A DNA stretch of 47,580 nt, from positions 1 to 47,580 of the forward strand of contig CAIMWI010000033.1 in assembly GCA_903845215.1 (NCBI GenBank), read 5' to 3'. Every line of letters starts with the position of its first letter. Position 1 is the stretch's first letter. The translations under genes were made by a program, and so were the position numbers. This document shows positions 33,500-43,337 of this stretch, in pieces. A model generated the notes under the pieces. It saw only the letters and a program-made list of their open reading frames with translations. It was not told the DNA's origin and searched no databases. This DNA is from an uncultured Rhodobacterales bacterium. GTDB lineage: Bacteria; Pseudomonadota; Alphaproteobacteria; Rhodobacterales; Rhodobacteraceae.

Positions 33500-35878
33500 A
33501 TGCACCTTCCCCCCACCCTTTCCGCTTGGTTTGACGCCCAAGGTTGGTCGCTGCACCCCCACCAGTTGGCCATGCTGGACAGGGCGCAAGATCCCGCCAC
33601 CTTGCTGATCGCCCCCACGGGCGGCGGCAAGACGCTGGCGGGGTTCTTGCCCTCGCTTGCCGAATTGGCAGTGGGCTATCAGGGGTTGCACACGCTATAT
33701 ATCTCACCGCTCAAGGCGCTGACGGCCGACATCCGCCGCAACCTGCGCCGCCCTGTCGAAGGCGCAAACCTGCCCATCCGGATCGAGGACCGCACCGGCG
33801 ACACCAGCTACACCCAACGCCGCAGGCAACGCGCCGATCCGCCGCATATTTTGCTGACCACGCCGGAATCCTTGGCGTTGCTTCTGACCTACCCCGATGC
33901 CGCCAAGGTTTTTGCGGGCCTGCAGCGGGTGATCATCGACGAAATCCATGCGCTGGCTGAATCCAAACGCGGCGACCAGTTGATGTTGCAACTGGCCCGA
34001 CTAGAGGCGATTGCCCCCGGCCTGCGCCGCATCGGCCTGTCTGCCACAGTCGAAGACCCGCCCGCCTTGGCCCGCTTCTTAAGCCCCAAGGCGCAGGTGC
34101 TTTTGGCCGACCCCGGCCCCGACCCTGATATTCAAATGCTGGTCCCGCCAATGCCCCCACCTTGGGCGGGCGGCGGTGGCAAATACGCCATCCCTGCGAT
34201 TCTAGACCAAGTCAAAGCCCACCGCATCACCCTGATCTTTCACAACACCCGCGCGCAGGCCGAGATTTTCTTTCACAACCTGTGGCTGGCCAATGAAGAC
34301 TTGCTGCCCATCGGCATTCACCACGGCTCTCTTGCGCGCGAGCAGCGCGAAAGGGTGGAAGCGGCGATGGTGGCGGGCCAGTTGCGTGCGGTGGTCTGTA
34401 CAGGATCGCTGGATCTGGGGCTGGATTGGGGCGATGTGGATCTGGTGATTCAAGTGGGCGCGCCTAAGAACATCAAACGTCTGGTGCAACGCATCGGGCG
34501 GGCCAACCACCGCTACAACGCACCCTCTAAGGCACTTTTGGTGCCCGCAAATCGCTTCGAAGTGGTCGAATGCCAAGCTGCGTTAGAGGCGGTCAAAGCC
34601 CACACCCTTGACGGCGAACCCCGCGGCCCCGGCCCGCGCGATGTGCTATGCCAACACATTCTGGCCACCGCCTGTGCCGGCCCCTTTGGCGCCGCCGCGC
34701 TTTACGCCGAGGTTACAACCGCTGGCCCCTACGCCGCCCTGACACAGCCTGAGTTTGACGCCTCCCTAGATTTCGTGGCCACAGGTGGCTACGCCCTGCG
34801 CGCCTATGACCGCTGGCAACGCCTGATGATCCGCGACGGCAAATGGACCCTGCGCGATCCCCGCGCTGCGGCTGTAATCCGGCAGAATCTGGGCACGATC
34901 ATTGATATCGAAACCCTCAAAGTCGCCCTCAAGGGTCGTGGCGCGCCTTTGGGCGAGATCGAGGAAAGCTTTGCCGCCACCCTGACCCCCGGCGATACGT
35001 TCCTGATGGGCGGGGAAGTCGTGCGCTTTTCCGGCCTGCGCGATCTGACGGTGGAAGTCACCCGCGACCCCGGCCGCCCGCCCAAAGTCGCCGTGTTCAA
35101 CGGCACCAAATTCGCCACCTCGACCGAGTTGTCAGACCGTATCCTGCGCATCTTGCAGCAAGACAGCTGGCCCGACTTGCCGCTGCACACCGCCCAATGG
35201 CTGACCCACCAGCGCGAGGTGTCGCGCCTGCCGCACCCCGACCGACTGCTGGTGGAATCCTTTCCCCATGATGGGCGTGAACATCTGTGCATCTACGGCT
35301 TTGCGGGGCGCAATGCCCAGCAAACGCTGGGTTTGCTGGTGACCAAAGAGATGGAGTCGATGGGCCTTGACCCCTTGGGCTTTGTCGCCACCGATTACGC
35401 CACCCTGATCTGGGGGTTGCAGCCGCTGCAAGACACCGCCCTGTTTTGCAAAACCCGTCTGGCCGATGGGCTGGAAACTTGGCTTGCCGGCAATGCGGTG
35501 ATGAAGCGCACCTTTCGCAACACCGCCACCATTGCGGGCCTGATCGAACGCAACAACCAAGGCCGCCGCACCACGGGGCGTCAGGCCACCTTTTCCTCTG
35601 ACATCCTGTACGACACCCTGCGCCGCTTTGACCCAGACCACCTGCTGCTGTCGATCACGCGCGACGAGGCGATGCGCGGCTTGGTCGACTTCGGCCGCAT
35701 CGAAGCCCTGCTAGACCGCGTCGGCCCCCGCATCGACCTGATCCGATTGCCCCGCATCACACCGCTGGCAGCCCCCCTGATGCTGGAACCCGGCGTTGTG
35801 CCTATTCAAGGCAAGGGGCGCGAGCGACTGGCCTCGGATGCCGCCCGCCAATTGCTGCGCGACGCGGGGTTGGGGTAA
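33500..35878 (+). CDS. lhr: Lhr-type DNA helicase, ligase-associated group
   Basis: A 792-residue superfamily 2 helicase of the Lhr-Core kind. Walker A APTGGGKT is at 38-45, the DEIH box at 147-150, SATVEDP follows, and QRIGRANHR is motif VI. A winged-helix and Lhr-specific C-terminal domain follows. Its length and its linkage to pdeM mark it as the ligase-associated helicase, which in many bacteria belongs to a four-gene set with an exonuclease and an ATP-dependent DNA ligase. Here only the helicase and phosphoesterase are present. The ribosome binding site is weak. Suggested role: DNA repair. Confidence 0.88.
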   Translation: MHLPPTLSAWFDAQGWSLHPHQLAMLDRAQDPATLLIAPTGGGKTLAGFLPSLAELAVGYQGLHTLYISPLKALTADIRRNLRRPVEGANLPIRIEDRTGDTSYTQRRRQRADPPHILLTTPESLALLLTYPDAAKVFAGLQRVIIDEIHALAESKRGDQLMLQLARLEAIAPGLRRIGLSATVEDPPALARFLSPKAQVLLADPGPDPDIQMLVPPMPPPWAGGGGKYAIPAILDQVKAHRITLIFHNTRAQAEIFFHNLWLANEDLLPIGIHHGSLAREQRERVEAAMVAGQLRAVVCTGSLDLGLDWGDVDLVIQVGAPKNIKRLVQRIGRANHRYNAPSKALLVPANRFEVVECQAALEAVKAHTLDGEPRGPGPRDVLCQHILATACAGPFGAAALYAEVTTAGPYAALTQPEFDASLDFVATGGYALRAYDRWQRLMIRDGKWTLRDPRAAAVIRQNLGTIIDIETLKVALKGRGAPLGEIEESFAATLTPGDTFLMGGEVVRFSGLRDLTVEVTRDPGRPPKVAVFNGTKFATSTELSDRILRILQQDSWPDLPLHTAQWLTHQREVSRLPHPDRLLVESFPHDGREHLCIYGFAGRNAQQTLGLLVTKEMESMGLDPLGFVATDYATLIWGLQPLQDTALFCKTRLADGLETWLAGNAVMKRTFRNTATIAGLIERNNQGRRTTGRQATFSSDILYDTLRRFDPDHLLLSITRDEAMRGLVDFGRIEALLDRVGPRIDLIRLPRITPLAAPLMLEPGVVPIQGKGRERLASDAARQLLRDAGLG

Positions 35879-35923
35879 AGCCTGCCCCTTTCCCTCTCGC
35901 CCCAAGCCCACTATTTGCTCTTT

Positions 35924-35945
35924 GCCCAAATACTCCCGCCGGAGG
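35924..35945. repeat. Copy of the GCCCAAATACTCC repeat that supplies the pdeM ribosome binding site
   Basis: GCCCAAATACTCC (35924-35936) matches 22300-22312 exactly. It is followed by CGCCGGAGG, so that CTCC-CGCC-GGAG forms a small hairpin. The GGAGG at 35941-35945 is the only plausible Shine-Dalgarno sequence for pdeM, six bases before its TTG start. The repeat seems to have become part of that gene's initiation region. Confidence 0.6.
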
Positions 35946-35951
35946 CGTCTT

Positions 35952-36593
35952 TTGTCCTACTCTTTCCCCCTTGGCACCGCCCAGTTGCAAGCCCTCCCCT
36001 CGGGTGCGCTGTATTGGGCCGAGAAAAGCTTGTTGGTCGTCTCAGACCTGCATTTTGGCAAGTCAGACCGTCTGGCGCGGCGCGGCGGGGCGCTGCTTCC
36101 GCCCTATGAAACCCGTGCAACCTTGATGAAGCTGGACCATGACCTGACCACCACGGCCGCGCGGCGGGTGATTTGTTTGGGCGACAGTTTTGATGATTTG
36201 ACGGCCGCAGGCGAGATGGTCGAAGAGGATAGCCTTTGGCTGACCCGCCTGATGGCAGGGCGCGACTGGACATGGATTGAAGGCAATCACGATGCGGGGC
36301 CTTTGGCCTTGGGCGGTACTCATCTGGCTGTGCTGCGGGTGGGCGCAGTGACGTTTCGCCATATTGCCACGGCGGAAATCTATGAAATCTCGGGCCATTA
36401 CCACCCCAAAGCCCGTCTTCCAGGCCGCACGGCGCCGTGTTTTCTGATGGATGCTGCGCGGGTGATTATGCCCGCATATGGCGCCTATACCGGCGGGCTG
36501 TACTGCGACCATCCTGATTTGCAGGCCTTAATGCAGCCCCGTGCGCTTGCGGTGCTGACAGGCCCCACCTGTTTGGCGCGGCCTATGCGCTAA
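35952..36593 (+). CDS. pdeM: Ligase-associated metallophosphoesterase
   Basis: A 213-residue calcineurin-type phosphoesterase of the PdeM family. Metal-binding motifs are SDLHFGK (Asp32, His34), LGDSFDD (77-78), GNHD (111-114) and GHYHPK (148-151). It is usually linked to the DNA-repair helicase Lhr, as here. The start is set at TTG 35952 (reading MSYSFPLG), because the frame has no ATG or GTG between the lhr stop and the domain, and GGAGG lies at the right distance. The gap to lhr is 73 bp and holds the repeat described separately. Confidence 0.85.
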   Translation: MSYSFPLGTAQLQALPSGALYWAEKSLLVVSDLHFGKSDRLARRGGALLPPYETRATLMKLDHDLTTTAARRVICLGDSFDDLTAAGEMVEEDSLWLTRLMAGRDWTWIEGNHDAGPLALGGTHLAVLRVGAVTFRHIATAEIYEISGHYHPKARLPGRTAPCFLMDAARVIMPAYGAYTGGLYCDHPDLQALMQPRALAVLTGPTCLARPMR

Positions 36594-36622
36594 GGCCCGA
36601 CCGCTTTTCAGCGTCGGGCCTT
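36592..36622. terminator. Bidirectional terminator between pdeM and folD
   Basis: AAGGCCCGAC (36592-36601) and GTCGGGCCTT (36613-36622) form a perfect 10-bp stem round an 11-nt loop. It lies at the junction of the convergent pdeM and folD genes and overlaps the last two bases of the pdeM stop codon. T-runs are short on both sides. Confidence 0.65.
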
Positions 36623-36650
36623 GGATTGCGAGTAGTCTCAGAAAACCAGC

Positions 36651-37541
36651 TTAGGCCGTCAGGCCCTTCGGTTCTGCCAAGCCATTGGCGCGGCAGCAAG
36701 CGGTAAGCGTGTTGGCCAAAAGGCAGGCAATCGTCATCGGCCCCACGCCACCCGGCACGGGCGTGATCGCCCCCGCCACGGCGGCAGCGCTTTCGTAATG
36801 TACGTCACCGACCAGCTTGGCCTTACCATCGCGCTCGATCCGGTTGATGCCGACGTCAATCACCGTGGCACCGGGCTTGACGTAAGCGCCGGTAATCATC
36901 TCGGCCCGACCAACGGCGGCAACCAGAATATCGGCCCCACGGCAGACGGTTTCCAAGTCCTTGGTGCGCGAATGCGCGATCGTCACGGTGCAGCTGTCAC
37001 CCAACAGCAATTGCGCCATAGGCTTGCCCACGATGTTTGACCGGCCAACCACCACCGCATTCATCCCCGCAAGCGAACCATGATGATCGCGCAGCATCAT
37101 CAGGCAGCCCAAAGGCGTGCAGGGCACCATCGACTTTTGCCCCGTCCCCAGCAAACCGACGTTCGAGATGTGGAACCCGTCGACATCCTTGGCCGGATCA
37201 ATCGCGTTGATCACCAGATCAGAATTCAAATGCCCCGGCAGCGGCAATTGCACCAAGATGCCGTGCACACTCGGGTCGGCGTTCAACTGCGCGATCAGCG
37301 CCAGCAGATGCGCCTCGGAAGTCGATGCATCAAGGCGATGTTCGAACGAGTTCATCCCCACCTCGATCGTCGAGGCGTGCTTGTTCTTGACATAAACCTT
37401 AGACGCCGGATCTTCGCCCACCAGCACCACGGCCAGACCGGGGACGATGCCGTTGTCGGCTTTCAGCTTGGCAACCGCGTCTGCCACTTGGGCGCGCACA
37501 TTTGCGGCAAAGGCTTTGCCGTCGATCACTTTGGCTGTCAT
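36651..37541 (-). CDS. folD: Methylenetetrahydrofolate dehydrogenase/methenyltetrahydrofolate cyclohydrolase
   Basis: A 296-residue bifunctional enzyme converting 5,10-methylene-THF to 10-formyl-THF using NADP. The catalytic pair Tyr50 and Lys54 is in KVYVKNK, and the C-terminal PGGVGPMT signature is present. The N-terminal and NADP-binding domains are of normal length, with the GRSNIVGKP motif. The start ATG lies after a weak GAGAAGCGAC. It follows fhs on the same strand, but a strong terminator lies between them, so the two one-carbon genes may not share one full transcript. Confidence 0.95.
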   Translation of the reverse strand: MTAKVIDGKAFAANVRAQVADAVAKLKADNGIVPGLAVVLVGEDPASKVYVKNKHASTIEVGMNSFEHRLDASTSEAHLLALIAQLNADPSVHGILVQLPLPGHLNSDLVINAIDPAKDVDGFHISNVGLLGTGQKSMVPCTPLGCLMMLRDHHGSLAGMNAVVVGRSNIVGKPMAQLLLGDSCTVTIAHSRTKDLETVCRGADILVAAVGRAEMITGAYVKPGATVIDVGINRIERDGKAKLVGDVHYESAAAVAGAITPVPGGVGPMTIACLLANTLTACCRANGLAEPKGLTA

Positions 37542-37572
37542 GTCGCTTCTCCAGCGTGTTTAAAAAGACAAA

Positions 37573-37598
37573 CCGCCGCCCTGATGACAGGGCGGCGG
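37573..37598 (-). terminator. Strong intrinsic terminator after fhs
   Basis: CCGCCGCCCTG (37573-37583) and CAGGGCGGCGG (37588-37598) form a perfect 11-bp GC-rich stem with a 4-nt loop. On the minus strand TTTGTCTTTTT follows at once. It lies 15 bases after the fhs stop codon and before the folD start. Confidence 0.85.
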
Positions 37599-37613
37599 CA
37601 TTCGGCTTAGACC

Positions 37614-39290
37614 TTAGAACAGGCCTTCGACAAAGCCCTGATCGTTCAGGCGGATCACCTCGGCCGAGGGCACTTTGGGCAGGCCGGGCATGGTCATGAT
37701 CTCGCCGCAGATGGCGACGATGAAGCCCGCACCCGCCGACAGGCGCACTTCGCGCACGGGGATGGTAAAGCCGGTTGGCGCGCCGCGCGTGTTGGGATCG
37801 GTGGTGAAGCTGTACTGGGTCTTGGCCATGCAGACAGGCAGATGGCCGTAGCCCGCAGCTTCCCATGCTTTGAGCTGGTCTTTGATCGACTTGTCAGCAT
37901 CCACGCCATCGGCACGGTAGATGCCCTTGGCGATGGCTTCGATCTTGGCAAAAAGCGGCATATCATCGGGGTAAAGGGGTGCGAAATTCGCCACACCGCT
38001 TTCGGCCAGTTTTACGACATGATGCGCCAGATCTTCGATCCCGGCAGAGCCTTGCGCCCAATGCTTGCACAGGAACGCGGTCGCACCTTGTTCGGCGACA
38101 TAGGCTTTGACGGCTTCCACTTCGGCATCGGTGTCCGAGAAGAAGTGGTTGATCGCCACCACCACCGGAACGCCAAAGCCTTTGACGTTGGCAATGTGAC
38201 GGCCAAGGTTCGGGCAGCCTGCTTGCACAGCAGCCACATTTTCGGTGCCCAGATCAGCTTTCGCCACGCCGCCGTTCATCTTCATCGCGCGCACGGTGGC
38301 CACGATCACGGCAGCGGCGGGCTTCAGGCCAGCCTTGCGGCACTTGATGTCAAAGAACTTTTCCGCACCCAAGTCAGCGCCAAAGCCCGCTTCGGTCACG
38401 ACATATTCGCCCAAACGCAGCGCGGTTTTGGTTGCGATGACAGAGTTGCAGCCATGCGCGATGTTGGCAAAGGGGCCGCCGTGCACAAACGCGGGGTTGT
38501 TTTCCAAAGTCTGCACCAAGTTCGGCTGCATCGCGTCTTTCAACAGAACGGTCATCGCGCCGTCGGCCTTGATGTCGCGGGCGTAGATCGGCTTTTTCTC
38601 GCGGGTATAGGCCACAACGATGTCGCCCAAACGCTTTTGCAGATCGTCCAGATCGTTAGACAGGCACAAAATCGCCATAACTTCCGAGGCGACGGTGATG
38701 TCAAAGCCGGTTTGACGCGGGAAGCCGTTCGACACACCGCCCAAGGACACAACGATATCACGCAGCGCGCGGTCGTTCATATCCATCACGCGGCGCCACA
38801 TCACGCGGCGCTCGTCGATATCAAGGCTGTTGCCCCAGTAGATATGGTTGTCGATCATCGCCGACAGCAAGTTATGCGCCGAGGTGATGGCGTGGAAATC
38901 GCCCGTGAAGTGCAGGTTCATCTCTTCCATCGGCACCACTTGGGAATAGCCGCCGCCTGCAGCCCCGCCCTTCATGCCAAAGTTCGGGCCAAGGCTGGCC
39001 TCGCGGATGCACACGATGGCCTTTTTGCCGATGCGGTTCAGCCCGTCGCCCAAACCCACGGTGGTGGTGGTTTTGCCTTCGCCAGCGGGGGTGGGGTTGA
39101 TGGCCGTCACCAAGATCAGCTTGCCCATCGGCTTGCTTTCCAAGGACTTGATGAAGGTTTGACCGACCTTGGCCTTGTCGTGGCCATAGGGCAGAAGATG
39201 CTCTGCCGGAATGCCAAGCTTGGCGCCGATCTCCATGATCGGCTTTTTCGTGGCTTCGCGTGCAATCTCGATGTCGGTCTTAAAGGCCAT
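37614..39290 (-). CDS. fhs: Formate-tetrahydrofolate ligase
   Basis: A 558-residue ATP-dependent enzyme making 10-formyl-THF from formate and THF. The P-loop [10 protein letters not shown] is at 66-75, and the conserved [22 protein letters not shown] follows near 107-128. Length is typical (about 555-560). With folD downstream it allows formate entry into, or release from, the C1 pool; in Rhodobacterales this matters for methylated-compound oxidation. The ATG at 39290 has GGGAGTGAG in the leader. A 153-bp gap separates it from the MOSC gene. Confidence 0.96.
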   Translation of the reverse strand: MAFKTDIEIAREATKKPIMEIGAKLGIPAEHLLPYGHDKAKVGQTFIKSLESKPMGKLILVTAINPTPAGEGKTTTTVGLGDGLNRIGKKAIVCIREASLGPNFGMKGGAAGGGYSQVVPMEEMNLHFTGDFHAITSAHNLLSAMIDNHIYWGNSLDIDERRVMWRRVMDMNDRALRDIVVSLGGVSNGFPRQTGFDITVASEVMAILCLSNDLDDLQKRLGDIVVAYTREKKPIYARDIKADGAMTVLLKDAMQPNLVQTLENNPAFVHGGPFANIAHGCNSVIATKTALRLGEYVVTEAGFGADLGAEKFFDIKCRKAGLKPAAAVIVATVRAMKMNGGVAKADLGTENVAAVQAGCPNLGRHIANVKGFGVPVVVAINHFFSDTDAEVEAVKAYVAEQGATAFLCKHWAQGSAGIEDLAHHVVKLAESGVANFAPLYPDDMPLFAKIEAIAKGIYRADGVDADKSIKDQLKAWEAAGYGHLPVCMAKTQYSFTTDPNTRGAPTGFTIPVREVRLSAGAGFIVAICGEIMTMPGLPKVPSAEVIRLNDQGFVEGLF

Positions 39291-39443
39291 GTCTCACTCC
39301 CAGGGGGCAAAGGGCTGCTGGCCTCGGTCATAGCGAAGGATGCGACCTTTCCAAGTCGCTTTTCCGACATTGCCCACGCCAAATTCGCCAGAGAAGGTTT
39401 CCGATAGGAAAGATTATTGCCTTTGGGGAAAGAAGGCGGCGCT

Positions 39444-40043
39444 TTAGGCTTTGCGCGCCGCATCCAGATGGGCCCAGACGCGCTGGTCGGGGATATGTAG
39501 GCGCAGGGTGTCACCCAAGGCAAAGCTGCCCTCACGCTCCACCCAAGCCACCACACCCCGCCGCCCTTTGGCGGCTGCGGTAAAGGCAGCGCCAAAACCC
39601 GGGTGCTGCGCCTCGATCGCGCGCGAGGGGATGGTGCAGGGGCGGTTATTGAGGTTCACCACCAAGGTTGCGCCCGATGCGCCTTGTAGACGGCTGCCGG
39701 GGGGGATGTGGCTGAAATCGGGAATCCCTTCGACCACCATCGTGGCCCCCAACAGGCTGGGGGACAGGCTATCCAGCCCCATCTTGGCCGCAATCTGCGC
39801 CATTTCTTCGGCGGACAGGATCGACACCTGCCGCGTGTTGGCGATGGGGGTGCCCTTGCGGTACAGCGGCGTCATGCGGGTGCAAGATGGCACGGATATG
39901 CCCTCGTGCGTCTCACCCTCGATGCCTGCGAAGGTGGCGGTCAGGCTTTGGATCGGTTCAGAGTGCAGCAAATCATAGGTGCCGATCATGCGGCCCAAAA
40001 AGGTGATGCGGCCGATGTGGTCTGTCGTTTTAAGAATGGGCAT
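39444..40043 (-). CDS. MOSC-domain protein
   Basis: A 199-residue protein with a MOSC (molybdenum cofactor sulfurase C-terminal) domain over nearly its whole length. Supporting segments are RQVSILSAEEMAQIAAK and GATMVVEGIPDFSHIPPGSRL. The conserved cysteine appears in LNNRPCTIPSRAI. MOSC proteins handle sulfur transfer to molybdenum enzymes or reduce N-hydroxylated compounds. The cox-type molybdenum hydroxylase elsewhere in the window is a conceivable client but lies 34 kb away. No signal peptide is seen. Confidence 0.8.
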   Translation of the reverse strand: MPILKTTDHIGRITFLGRMIGTYDLLHSEPIQSLTATFAGIEGETHEGISVPSCTRMTPLYRKGTPIANTRQVSILSAEEMAQIAAKMGLDSLSPSLLGATMVVEGIPDFSHIPPGSRLQGASGATLVVNLNNRPCTIPSRAIEAQHPGFGAAFTAAAKGRRGVVAWVEREGSFALGDTLRLHIPDQRVWAHLDAARKA

Positions 40044-40095
40044 GGGCAGGCTTTCCGCGAAAATTCCAATTTGGGCCAGCTTAGACCAAAAAGTT

Positions 40096-40124
40096 AGGCC
40101 CCGAAACCATGGGTTTCGGGGCCT
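40096..40124 (-). terminator. Intrinsic terminator of the ftsH transcript
   Basis: AGGCCCCGAAACC (40096-40108) and GGTTTCGGGGCCT (40112-40124) form a perfect 13-bp stem with a 3-nt loop. Read on the minus strand it lies 18 bases after the ftsH stop and is followed by AACTTTTTGG. It marks the end of the tol-pal-tilS-ftsH operon. Confidence 0.88.
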
Positions 40125-40142
40125 GTCTTAGATCAAAAACCA

Positions 40143-42038
40143 TTAGATCGACGGTTCCAGCCCCGATTTCGCGGCCTTACCCCGCGTCTTGGGAATCGAC
40201 AGAACCGATGTGGTGCCGCTGCCGCTTGACGGCTTGTCGTCATCGCCGTGCAACTTGTGGCCCGCGATGACCTTGCGGATATCGTCGCCTGTCAGGGTTT
40301 CATATTCCAAAAGCCCTTGCGCCAGTGCTTCAAACGCCTCGTTTTGCTCTAGCAAGATGCGGCGGGCGGTTTCATAGCCTTCGTCGATCAAGGATTTGAC
40401 TTCCTGTTCGATCTTCATCTTGGTTTCAGCCGAGACAGAGAAGCCACCTGTCGACCCGTTATAGCCTTCGTGCGCTTCGGAATAGTCGATGTTGCCGATC
40501 ACATCCGACATGCCCCAGCGCATCACCATAGCACGCGCCAAAGACGAGGCTTGTTGAATATCGCCCACAGGGCCAGAAGAAACCCCTTCTTCGCCATATT
40601 TGATAATCTCGGCGGCTTTGCCGGCCATGGTCATGGCCAGCTTTTGCTTGCCCTCGTCCTTGTGCATCTGCAAACGGTCCATCTCGGGCAAAGACACCAC
40701 CATGCCCAAAGCGCCACCGCGCGGGATAATCGTGGCTTTATAGACCGGATCACATTTGGGCAGGTTGATGCCCACGATGGCATGGCCCGCCTCATGATAG
40801 GCGGTTTTTTCCTTTTGCTCGTCGGTCAAGACCATCGAGCGGCGTTCTGCCCCCATCATCACCTTGTCTTTGGCCTGTTCGAAATCGTCCATCGTCACAA
40901 AGCGGCGGCCAAAGCGGGCGGCCATCAGGGCGGCTTCGTTCACAAGGTTCGCCAGATCAGCGCCCGAAAAGCCGGGGCAGCCGCGGGCGATGATGCGCAG
41001 ATCGACATCGGGACCGACGGGCACTTTGCGGGCGTGCACGGTCAAAATCTTCTCACGGCCGCGGATATCGGGGTTGGGCACATGGATTTGGCGGTCAAAG
41101 CGGCCCGGACGCAGCAGGGCCGGGTCTAGCACGTCTTTGCGGTTGGTCGCGGCGACGATGATAACACCCTCGTTCGCTTCAAAGCCGTCCATTTCCACCA
41201 GCAACTGGTTCAGCGTCTGTTCGCGTTCGTCATTGCCGCCGCCAATGCCCACGCCGCGCGCACGGCCCACGGCGTCGATTTCGTCGATGAACACGATGCA
41301 GGGCGCGTTTTTCTTGGCCTGTTCAAACATATCGCGCACGCGACTTGCGCCCACGCCGACAAACATTTCCACAAAGTCAGAGCCCGAGATGGTAAAGAAC
41401 GGCACCCCCGCCTCGCCTGCAATGGCGCGGGCCAGCAGCGTCTTACCCGTACCCGGAGGGCCAACCAGCAAAGCCCCTTTGGGAATCTTGCCGCCAAGGC
41501 GCGAGAATTTCTGCGGGTTACGCAGGAATTCGACGATCTCTTCCAGTTCTTCCTTGGCCTCGTCGATGCCAGCAACATCGTCAAAGGTCACGCGGCCTTG
41601 CTTTTCGGTCAGCAGTTTTGCGCGGCTTTTGCCAAAGCCCATCGCCCCACCGCGCCCGCCGCCCTGCATGCGGTTCATGAAATAGATCCACACACCGATC
41701 AGCAAGATAAAGGGCAACCAAGCGGTGACGATGGTCATCAGGCCCGATTGTTCTTGCGCGTCAGCCCGCACACCAACGCCCTTGGACAAAAGGCGATCCG
41801 TCACTTGTTCGCCTGCCGGACGGATGGCCACATAATGGCTGCCATCCTTGGCGGTGACCTTGATCTGTTCGCCAGCCAGCGTGACGCCTTTGACCTCGCC
41901 CGCGTCGACTTGGGCTATGAAGTCAGAATAGGAAACCGTCTGGGACGAAAAGCTGTTCGTGCTGTTGAACAGATTGAACAAAGCCAGCACCAAGACCAGC
42001 AGCACCACCCAGAAAGCAATATTGCGCGCGTTTCCCAC
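40143..42038 (-). CDS. ftsH: ATP-dependent zinc metalloprotease FtsH
   Basis: A 631-residue membrane-bound AAA+ protease that degrades misfolded and regulatory membrane proteins. Two membrane spans lie at about 8-26 and 100-123. Walker A GPPGTGKT is at 193-200, Walker B IVFIDEID at 248-255, and the second region of homology ends RPGRFDR near 316. The zinc site is HEAGH at 415-419, with Asp493 in GPVGDIQ as the third ligand. It starts with GTG at 42038, seven bases after GGAG. It is preceded by tilS and ends the operon. Confidence 0.96.
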   Translation of the reverse strand: MGNARNIAFWVVLLVLVLALFNLFNSTNSFSSQTVSYSDFIAQVDAGEVKGVTLAGEQIKVTAKDGSHYVAIRPAGEQVTDRLLSKGVGVRADAQEQSGLMTIVTAWLPFILLIGVWIYFMNRMQGGGRGGAMGFGKSRAKLLTEKQGRVTFDDVAGIDEAKEELEEIVEFLRNPQKFSRLGGKIPKGALLVGPPGTGKTLLARAIAGEAGVPFFTISGSDFVEMFVGVGASRVRDMFEQAKKNAPCIVFIDEIDAVGRARGVGIGGGNDEREQTLNQLLVEMDGFEANEGVIIVAATNRKDVLDPALLRPGRFDRQIHVPNPDIRGREKILTVHARKVPVGPDVDLRIIARGCPGFSGADLANLVNEAALMAARFGRRFVTMDDFEQAKDKVMMGAERRSMVLTDEQKEKTAYHEAGHAIVGINLPKCDPVYKATIIPRGGALGMVVSLPEMDRLQMHKDEGKQKLAMTMAGKAAEIIKYGEEGVSSGPVGDIQQASSLARAMVMRWGMSDVIGNIDYSEAHEGYNGSTGGFSVSAETKMKIEQEVKSLIDEGYETARRILLEQNEAFEALAQGLLEYETLTGDDIRKVIAGHKLHGDDDKPSSGSGTTSVLSIPKTRGKAAKSGLEPSI

Positions 42039-42143
42039 CTGAAACTCCTTTTAACGCGGCTTGCCTGTCAAAGGCGCGCCGCTTCGATGCCTAAGATAGA
42101 GATTCATTTGGCCGGTTCAATGCGATAAAGCCAAGATGTTGCT

Positions 42144-43337
42144 TCAAAGCAGGGGATGCAATGGCAAAGCGCGGATAGACCCCGCTTGAAACCCCGCCAA
42201 AGGCGCCGCAATCAGCCTGTTGCCCAGCCAAATGGCCGGAGAGGCGAGCAGCGCCGCCCTTGGCAGGCCCGTGCTGCGCCAATCGGGACATTGGGCCAAA
42301 CCGGTGCTGTCCAGCGCGCCCAGTTCTGCGCCTTGGGGCAGATCGCCCGCCACCTGCCAGCGCCCATCCCAGATTTGATCGGTTCGGCAGCGCGGGGCTG
42401 TGGCTTTAACTTCGCGCAGGGCGCGCAATCCCTCGCGCCCTTGGGTAAAACGCACGCCGGCCAAAGTTGCGGCCTGTCCCTCAGATAGCCGCAGTTGCAA
42501 CTGGCCCAGTTGGGTGCCCCGCGGCGCATAATCCGCGGGGGCGATCCACAAAAGCACCCGTTGCAGCAGGCGCCGTTGGGTTTCGGCGGGGGCATTCCAT
42601 AGCGCGGGGGTGATAAGAACCGTGCCAGCCTCTTCGCGCAGGGTTTGGATGGCCCATTGGTCCGCCAAAACATCCAATGCGGCGCGGGCCTCGGCCAAGT
42701 GGGCTGCGACTTGGGCAAGGCGGTCAGCGGTTAGGCCCAAGGGGTGCAATCGGGCCAGCGTTGCGCGGGCGCGCACACGCTCAAACCGCGGGTTGTCGTT
42801 TGACGGATCCTCGACCCAAGTCTTGCCTTGGGTTTGCAGCCAAAGGCGCAGGTCTTTGCGCGCAAAACCCAGCAGGGGGCGCTGCCACAAGATGCCCCCT
42901 TCTGACCAATGGCCCGACATTGCGGCCAAGCCGTCCACACCCGCGCCACGTTGCAAACGCATCAGGAAGGTTTCTGCCACATCGTTTTGGGTATGGCCCA
43001 AGGCCACGGTCGCAATGTTGTTTTCCTGCGCCCATGCGGCAATCAGTCTGCGGCGCGCTTTGCGGGCGTGGTCTTGCAGGTTGCCAAGGTGATCCCAGTT
43101 TTCCCATCGCAGTGTTGTATGGGAAAGGCCTAAATCGCCTGCCACCGCTGCCACTTGTGCTGCCTCGGCTGCGGCTTCGGCGCGCAAGCCGTGGTTCACC
43201 GTTACCACAGCCGGGTTCAAACCGCAGGCCACGGCCAGATATAACAGCGCCATGGAATCGCCGCCGCCGGAAACTGCCACACCCAGATTTTGGCACGGCG
43301 CCAGATTGGCCAAGAACCGCGCGGGCAGATCGTTCAA
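42144..43337 (-). CDS. tilS: tRNA(Ile)-lysidine synthetase
   Basis: A 397-residue N-type ATP pyrophosphatase that adds lysine to C34 of tRNA-Ile(CAU) to make it read AUA. The PP-loop SGGGDS is at 23-28. VNHGLR, GHTQNDVAETFLMRL and DPSNDNPRFERVRAR are further family motifs. The start is TTG at 43337, overlapping the TGA stop of cpoB (TTGA), because no other start lies ahead of the PP-loop. The C-terminal domain diverges from well-known TilS forms but has typical length for alphaproteobacteria. Confidence 0.88.
   Translation of the reverse strand: MNDLPARFLANLAPCQNLGVAVSGGGDSMALLYLAVACGLNPAVVTVNHGLRAEAAAEAAQVAAVAGDLGLSHTTLRWENWDHLGNLQDHARKARRRLIAAWAQENNIATVALGHTQNDVAETFLMRLQRGAGVDGLAAMSGHWSEGGILWQRPLLGFARKDLRLWLQTQGKTWVEDPSNDNPRFERVRARATLARLHPLGLTADRLAQVAAHLAEARAALDVLADQWAIQTLREEAGTVLITPALWNAPAETQRRLLQRVLLWIAPADYAPRGTQLGQLQLRLSEGQAATLAGVRFTQGREGLRALREVKATAPRCRTDQIWDGRWQVAGDLPQGAELGALDSTGLAQCPDWRSTGLPRAALLASPAIWLGNRLIAAPLAGFQAGSIRALPLHPLL

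Noticed and set aside
37842..39407. Long plus-strand open frame (521 codons) across fhs
   Set aside because: Antisense shadow of the highly conserved fhs gene, His/Gly/Arg-rich, without any recognisable domain.
39291..39443. Possible folate-type riboswitch upstream of fhs
   Set aside because: The 153-bp leader shows no convincing conserved stems or pairing pattern of known tetrahydrofolate riboswitches.
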